A DNA stretch of 64,000 nt from Kibdelosporangium philippinense (GTDB lineage Bacteria > Actinomycetota > Actinomycetes > Mycobacteriales > Pseudonocardiaceae), in the NCBI RefSeq assembly GCF_021390435.2, contig NZ_JAJVCN010000003.1, positions 620,001 through 684,000 of the forward strand, written 5' to 3'. Of this stretch, positions 60,821 to 64,000 are shown one piece after another. The translations under genes were made by a program, and so were the position numbers. The notes beneath the pieces were generated by a model, which had not been told where the DNA came from, searched no databases, and saw only the letters and a list, made by a program, of their open reading frames with translations. Each line of letters starts with the position of its first letter. The stretch's first letter is position 1.

Positions 60821-61389
60821 CCCACGCTGGGAATCAGGATCAGCAGGCCGATCGCGATGAACACGACGGGCACGATCCAGTGCCCGTACCGTTCGACGAC
60901 CGCGATCACCTTCTTGTGCGAGCCCAGCCATGAGCCCGCCAGGCACCACACCGCGATCAGAACCGCGAACACAGCGGCCGTGGTCAGGCTCGCCACGAGC
61001 CCGATCGTGCGGAACAGAGGCGTGTAGACGGAGATGTTGTCGGCGCCGTTGGCGATGGTCACGCCAGCGACCGACAACATCCCCGTCGCCACAGCGGGCT
61101 TGTCGTCATCGCGTGCTTTGAACAGTCCCCAGACGCCCAACGCGATCGGCACGAGCCCGAGCAGTCCGACCCACCGGTCCGGAATCACAGTCAACCCCAG
61201 TGCCGCCAAGGCCGAAACAGCAACCAAAACGGCGATTCCGGTGTACTGCCCTGCCCAGATCTGCCATGGCTTCGGCTTGCTGTTGGCCCGCGCGGCCAGG
61301 AACAACACCGTCAGCACGAGTAGGTCGTCTACGTTCGTGCCGATGAAAACTCCGGCAGCGGTCAGCAGGGTGTCCACCCGGACATTCAA
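60814..61389 (-). CDS. CadD-like cadmium resistance/transport membrane protein
   Basis: A 191-residue membrane protein with five to six helices. Signatures of the CadD family are the opening AAGVFIGTNVDDLLVLTVLF and the internal echo GVTIANGADNISVYTPLF. It may export cadmium or other cations. Its start lies directly after the P450 stop with no gap, suggesting one transcript with that gene. Its TGA is inside the palindromic repeat copy 4. Confidence 0.85.
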   Translation of the reverse strand: MNVRVDTLLTAAGVFIGTNVDDLLVLTVLFLAARANSKPKPWQIWAGQYTGIAVLVAVSALAALGLTVIPDRWVGLLGLVPIALGVWGLFKARDDDKPAVATGMLSVAGVTIANGADNISVYTPLFRTIGLVASLTTAAVFAVLIAVWCLAGSWLGSHKKVIAVVERYGHWIVPVVFIAIGLLILIPSVGS

Positions 61390-62556
61390 CTACCACGCGA
61401 CGGGCAGCGAGGTCGGGTTGAACGTGAGCCCGTCGGTGAGCCCTGGCACATCCTCGAACGGCACGGCCAGCCGCAGACTCGGGAACCGGTCAGCCAAAGC
61501 CCGCAAAGCGACACGCAACTCGACCCGGGCCAACTGCTGTCCAAGGCACTGGTGAATGCCGTGTCCAAAAGCGACATGACCGGCGGTACGCCTGCCTGGC
61601 GCGAGCACATCCGGGTCGTCGAAGTGCCCGTCGTCGCGGTTCGCGGCCTGCAACGAGACCGTGACCACGTCGCCCTTCTTCACCAATTGGCCGCACACGG
61701 TCACGTCTTCCAGAGCCGCGCGTACCGCGAACGGGACGGTCGAGAGATACCGCAGCAGCTCTTCGACGGTCTCGTCAATCCTAAGTGGATCGCGCGCGGT
61801 CCCGAAAAGCATTGGTGTACGCAGCATCGCGAGCGTACCGAGGGTGAGCATATGCGCAGTGGTCCCGATACCGGCGCCCAGTAGGAACAGCCCAATGGTC
61901 GTCAGTTCGGCGTCGTCGAGGTCGGTTTCGGTCAGTCCACTGAGGATGTCGTCGGACGGGTCGGCGCGCTTGGCGGCCACCAGCTCACCCAGGTACTCCT
62001 TCAGATCGCCCATCGCAGCGGCGAACTCTTCCGGCGCCGCGTCGACGCCCGTGACCAGGATCGCCTGGTCCTGGAACTTCGCCCGATCCTGGTACGGCAC
62101 ACCCAGCATCTCGCAGATCGTCACCGCCGGAATCGGCTGCGCGAAGGCCCGTACCAGGTCGACCGGCGGCCCCTCGCGCTGCATCGCGTCAAGGTGCTCA
62201 GCCGTGGTCCGCTCGATGCGTTCGGTGAGCTGACGCATCCTGTGCACCGTGAACTGGCCGGTGAGCAGCCGCCGGTAGCGGGTGTGGTCGGGCGCGTCCA
62301 GGCCCGAGAAGTCGCCTGGTTCCGCCGCAGGCAGCGGTCCGTCGCCGGCCATCCCGGGCGTCGGCATCGCCAGCAGTTCGTATCGCGCGCTGAACCTTGG
62401 ATCGGCGAGCACAGCACGTGCGGCGGCGCGGCTCGTCGCCAGCCAGCCCTCATGCCCGTTCGGATAAACCATACGGGCCAACGCTTCCTGGCCCCGCAGC
62501 TCCGCAGGCGGGTCGAACGGCCGGTCGGCCGACCGTGTCAACGGCAATCCCTGCAT
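61390..62556 (-). CDS. Cytochrome P450
   Basis: A 388-residue soluble bacterial P450. The I-helix reads LGAGIGTTAHML, a variant of AGxxT. The K-helix ExxR is in ETVEELLRY. The haem loop is FGHGIHQCLGQQLARVELRV with the ligand Cys. The substrate is unknown. The ATG at 62556 has GGGAGG four bases upstream; the longer open frame above is a shadow. It is divergent from the MarR/GbsR-like regulator with 126 bp between, and the CadD-like gene follows without a gap. Confidence 0.92.
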   Translation of the reverse strand: MQGLPLTRSADRPFDPPAELRGQEALARMVYPNGHEGWLATSRAAARAVLADPRFSARYELLAMPTPGMAGDGPLPAAEPGDFSGLDAPDHTRYRRLLTGQFTVHRMRQLTERIERTTAEHLDAMQREGPPVDLVRAFAQPIPAVTICEMLGVPYQDRAKFQDQAILVTGVDAAPEEFAAAMGDLKEYLGELVAAKRADPSDDILSGLTETDLDDAELTTIGLFLLGAGIGTTAHMLTLGTLAMLRTPMLFGTARDPLRIDETVEELLRYLSTVPFAVRAALEDVTVCGQLVKKGDVVTVSLQAANRDDGHFDDPDVLAPGRRTAGHVAFGHGIHQCLGQQLARVELRVALRALADRFPSLRLAVPFEDVPGLTDGLTFNPTSLPVAW

Positions 62557-62652
62557 CTGTCCTCCCTCAGTTGCGTTCACTCGACGGTAAACTCGTTCAA
62601 ACGCTCTGAGGGGCCCGTAAAGCCGATCCTTGCAGTGGTTCTGACGATGAAT

Positions 62653-62666
62653 GCAACGATCGTTGC
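62653..62666. promoter_or_regulatory. Perfect 14-bp palindrome, candidate operator
   Basis: GCAACGATCGTTGC is fully self-complementary. It lies 16 bases before the start of the MarR/GbsR-like gene, in the divergent promoter region shared with the P450 gene. Position and symmetry suit a self-regulating winged-helix dimer. Confidence 0.55.
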
Positions 62667-62682
62667 GTTGAAGGAGGAGCGC

Positions 62683-63345
62683 ATGCCTCGGCTGACGCTC
62701 GAAGACCGCCGGTTCATCGCCGACGGGATGGCCGACGGCCTCGGGTACGCCGAGATCGCGCGGCGGCTCAACCGTCCGACGTCCACGATCAGCCGCGAGG
62801 TCGCCCGCAACATCGGCAGCCATGGCTACCAACCGGACCAGGCCGAGGATCGAACGCGGCAGCGCGGCCGCAGGCCAAAGCAGCACAAGCAGGTCGCGCG
62901 AGAAAGAACTGAGCACCAATTCGAAGGCAAGCTCGTGGCGGTCCTGATCGAGAAGGGCTTCCCACGGATGCCTGCCCGCGCGCTGGCGTGCCTGTACGTC
63001 GCCGAGAGCGACAGCCTGACCGCGGCGGAACTCGTGCGGCGCCTCAAAGTCAGCCCGGCATCCGTCTCGGCCGCGGTCCAGTATCTCTCGGGTATCGGCA
63101 TGATCAGGCGTGAACACGATGGGCGCCGTGACCGCTACGTTGCGGACAACGACGCCTGGTTCCGTTCGATGATGGCGAGCGCGCAGACCATGGTGAGCTG
63201 GGGGCAGGTCGCCAGCGAGGGCGCGATCCTGTTCGGCGATACATCCGCGGGCGCCCGGATGGCGACGATGGCGAAGTTCATCGATCACGTCACCGAGGAC
63301 ATGCTCGCCGCCTTCGACCGCTGGCGCCACCTCCTCTACTCGTGA
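62683..63345 (+). CDS. GbsR/MarR-like regulator with extra N-terminal HTH
   Basis: A 220-residue DNA-binding protein. Residues 1-45 form an IS30-transposase-like helix-turn-helix (RRFIADGMADGLGYAEIARR then PTSTISREVARNIGSHGY). A basic linker follows. Residues about 85-150 form a winged helix of the GbsR/MarR type (LTAAELVRRLKVSPASVSAA, then IRREHDGRRDRYVADN). The ATG at 62683 follows AAGGAGGAGC at ideal spacing; the long upstream frame is not coding. A perfect palindrome lies just upstream. It probably controls itself and the divergent P450-CadD pair. The stop codon lies in palindromic repeat copy 5. Confidence 0.88.
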   Translation: MPRLTLEDRRFIADGMADGLGYAEIARRLNRPTSTISREVARNIGSHGYQPDQAEDRTRQRGRRPKQHKQVARERTEHQFEGKLVAVLIEKGFPRMPARALACLYVAESDSLTAAELVRRLKVSPASVSAAVQYLSGIGMIRREHDGRRDRYVADNDAWFRSMMASAQTMVSWGQVASEGAILFGDTSAGARMATMAKFIDHVTEDMLAAFDRWRHLLYS

Positions 63346-63384
63346 GTGGTTATCAGGGTTAGAACACGCCTAACCACTCACGAG
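63339..63384 (+). terminator. Palindromic intergenic repeat, copy 5
   Basis: 14-bp arms (CTCGTGAGTGGTTA at 63339-63352 and its complement at 63371-63384) flank a loop with GTTAGAACACG. The TGA of the upstream regulator (63343-63345) lies in the left arm. It is followed by GGGGTTTG. Confidence 0.85.
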
Positions 63385-63448
63385 GGGTTTGTCCGCTATG
63401 CCCCTCGCTCGTCATGCGGACTGCGCCAGTCGTGGTTATGTTGACGCA

Positions 63449-64000
63449 ATGCTGTTGGCTGACGCGAACTTCCGCCTGGACGCGCAGGCCGTCGACTACG
63501 TCATTCTCGCCTTCTACTTCGTGATCGTGTTGGGCATCGGCCTGATCGCCCGCCGCTCGATCTCGAGCAGCCTGGACTTCTTCCTGTCCGGGCGCTCACT
63601 GCCCGCTTGGGTGACCGGACTCGCGTTCGTGTCGGCCAACCTCGGCGCGGTCGAAGTGTTCGGGATGACCGCGAATGGCGCGCAGTTCGGCATCCCGACC
63701 GTCCACTATTACTGGATCGGCGCGATCCCGGCGATGGTGTTCCTCGGCATCGTGATGATGCCGTTCTACTATGGATCGAAGGTCCGCAGTGTGCCGGAGT
63801 ACCTCAACCGGCGCTTCGGCCCGGCGTCGCACCTGGTCAACGGGATCAGCTTCGCCACGGCGCAGGTGCTGATCTCCGGGATCAACCTGTTCGCGCTCGG
63901 CTCAGTGGTGAACGTGTTGCTCGGCTGGCCGTTGTGGGTCTCGATCGTGATCTCCGCGGCGATCGTGCTGACGTACACCGCGATCGGTGGTCTTTCCGCG
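63449..64000 (+). CDS. Sodium:solute symporter, N-terminal part
   Basis: The frame opens at the ATG at 63449 and runs to the window edge, giving the first 184 residues of a gene that continues beyond it. It starts DYVILAFYFVIVLGIGLIAR, then SSLDFFLSGRSLPAWVTGLA and SANLGAVEVFGMTANGAQFG, the helix 1-2 region of SSS-family symporters such as SglT. At least five helices are present. There is no ribosome site, and TATGTT lies six bases before the ATG, so a leaderless transcript is possible. Sugar is the likely solute from resemblance to SglT. Confidence 0.9.
   Translation, partial: MLLADANFRLDAQAVDYVILAFYFVIVLGIGLIARRSISSSLDFFLSGRSLPAWVTGLAFVSANLGAVEVFGMTANGAQFGIPTVHYYWIGAIPAMVFLGIVMMPFYYGSKVRSVPEYLNRRFGPASHLVNGISFATAQVLISGINLFALGSVVNVLLGWPLWVSIVISAAIVLTYTAIGGLSA

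Noticed and set aside
62557..63330. N-terminal extension of the P450 frame
   Set aside because: The ATG at 62556 has an ideal ribosome site and the extension lies opposite the regulator gene.

Overview
This is a 64 kb stretch of a high-GC actinobacterial chromosome. The gene set points to a filamentous actinomycete, most plausibly the order Pseudonocardiales: a GlgE-type alpha-glucan pathway, a mycobacterial-type SthA, a SARP regulator, an F420-type LLM oxidoreductase, WXG100/type VII secretion genes, many GTG/TTG starts, secreted glycoside hydrolases and a class III cyclase. The order is an inference; no rRNA or other phylogenetic marker is present. No tRNA, rRNA, insertion sequence or CRISPR array was recognised.

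Layout. (1) 1-7545: alpha-glucan/trehalose cluster: 3' end of glgE, treS, maltokinase, glgB and a LuxR-type regulator 2 bp behind glgB. Together these turn trehalose into maltose, maltose-1-phosphate and branched alpha-glucan. (2) 7579-10842: a 22-bp repeat array, two small secreted proteins (one frameshifted, lectin-like) and a GH27 alpha-galactosidase behind a clear promoter and a DasR-like box. (3) 10837-17944: a two-gene ABC exporter, sthA and two paralogous zinc-metallopeptidase lipoproteins. (4) 17957-18661: repeat-rich non-coding DNA. (5) 18713-27949: DinB-like protein, MarR regulator, thiamine-binding-like protein, SCO6745-type protein, TPR-thioredoxin, a degenerate histidine kinase, holin-like membrane protein, a large SARP regulator and a DrrAB-type exporter. 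(6) 28037-36770: a giant GH92 mannosidase, another repeat block, then a LacI/mannose-isomerase-like/sugar ABC operon. (7) 37115-42895: two translationally coupled WXG100-type modules, the second ending in a 647-aa polymorphic toxin with a C-terminal ADP-ribosyltransferase-like domain and a 75-aa partner. (8) 42949-50774: two-component system, lone ABC ATPase, LLM oxidoreductase, then acyl-CoA genes (thiolase, MeaB, methylmalonyl-CoA epimerase, crotonyl-CoA carboxylase/reductase) suggesting an ethylmalonyl-CoA/methylmalonyl-CoA supply route. (9) 50771-64000: esterase, ankyrin protein, DivIVA-like coiled coil, SPW membrane protein, TetR, zinc-ribbon proteins, cyclase, universal stress protein, LysR, a double 3-hydroxyacyl-CoA dehydrogenase, CadD, P450, a MarR/GbsR-like regulator with a candidate operator, and the start of a sodium:solute symporter.

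The most unusual content lies between the genes. A palindrome with 14-17 bp arms and a conserved asymmetric core (GTTAGAACACG) occurs five times complete and once as a half. It always sits at gene ends, and four genes use the TGA inside its arm as their own stop codon. A second family is a 22-bp unit, tandem without spacers at 7579 and 31523, and as facing direct and inverted copies at 58736. Its core reappears in the terminal inverted repeats of a ~120-bp MITE-like element present three times (18303, 18542, 31713). A third, unrelated 29-30 bp tandem repeat lies at 17957-18210.
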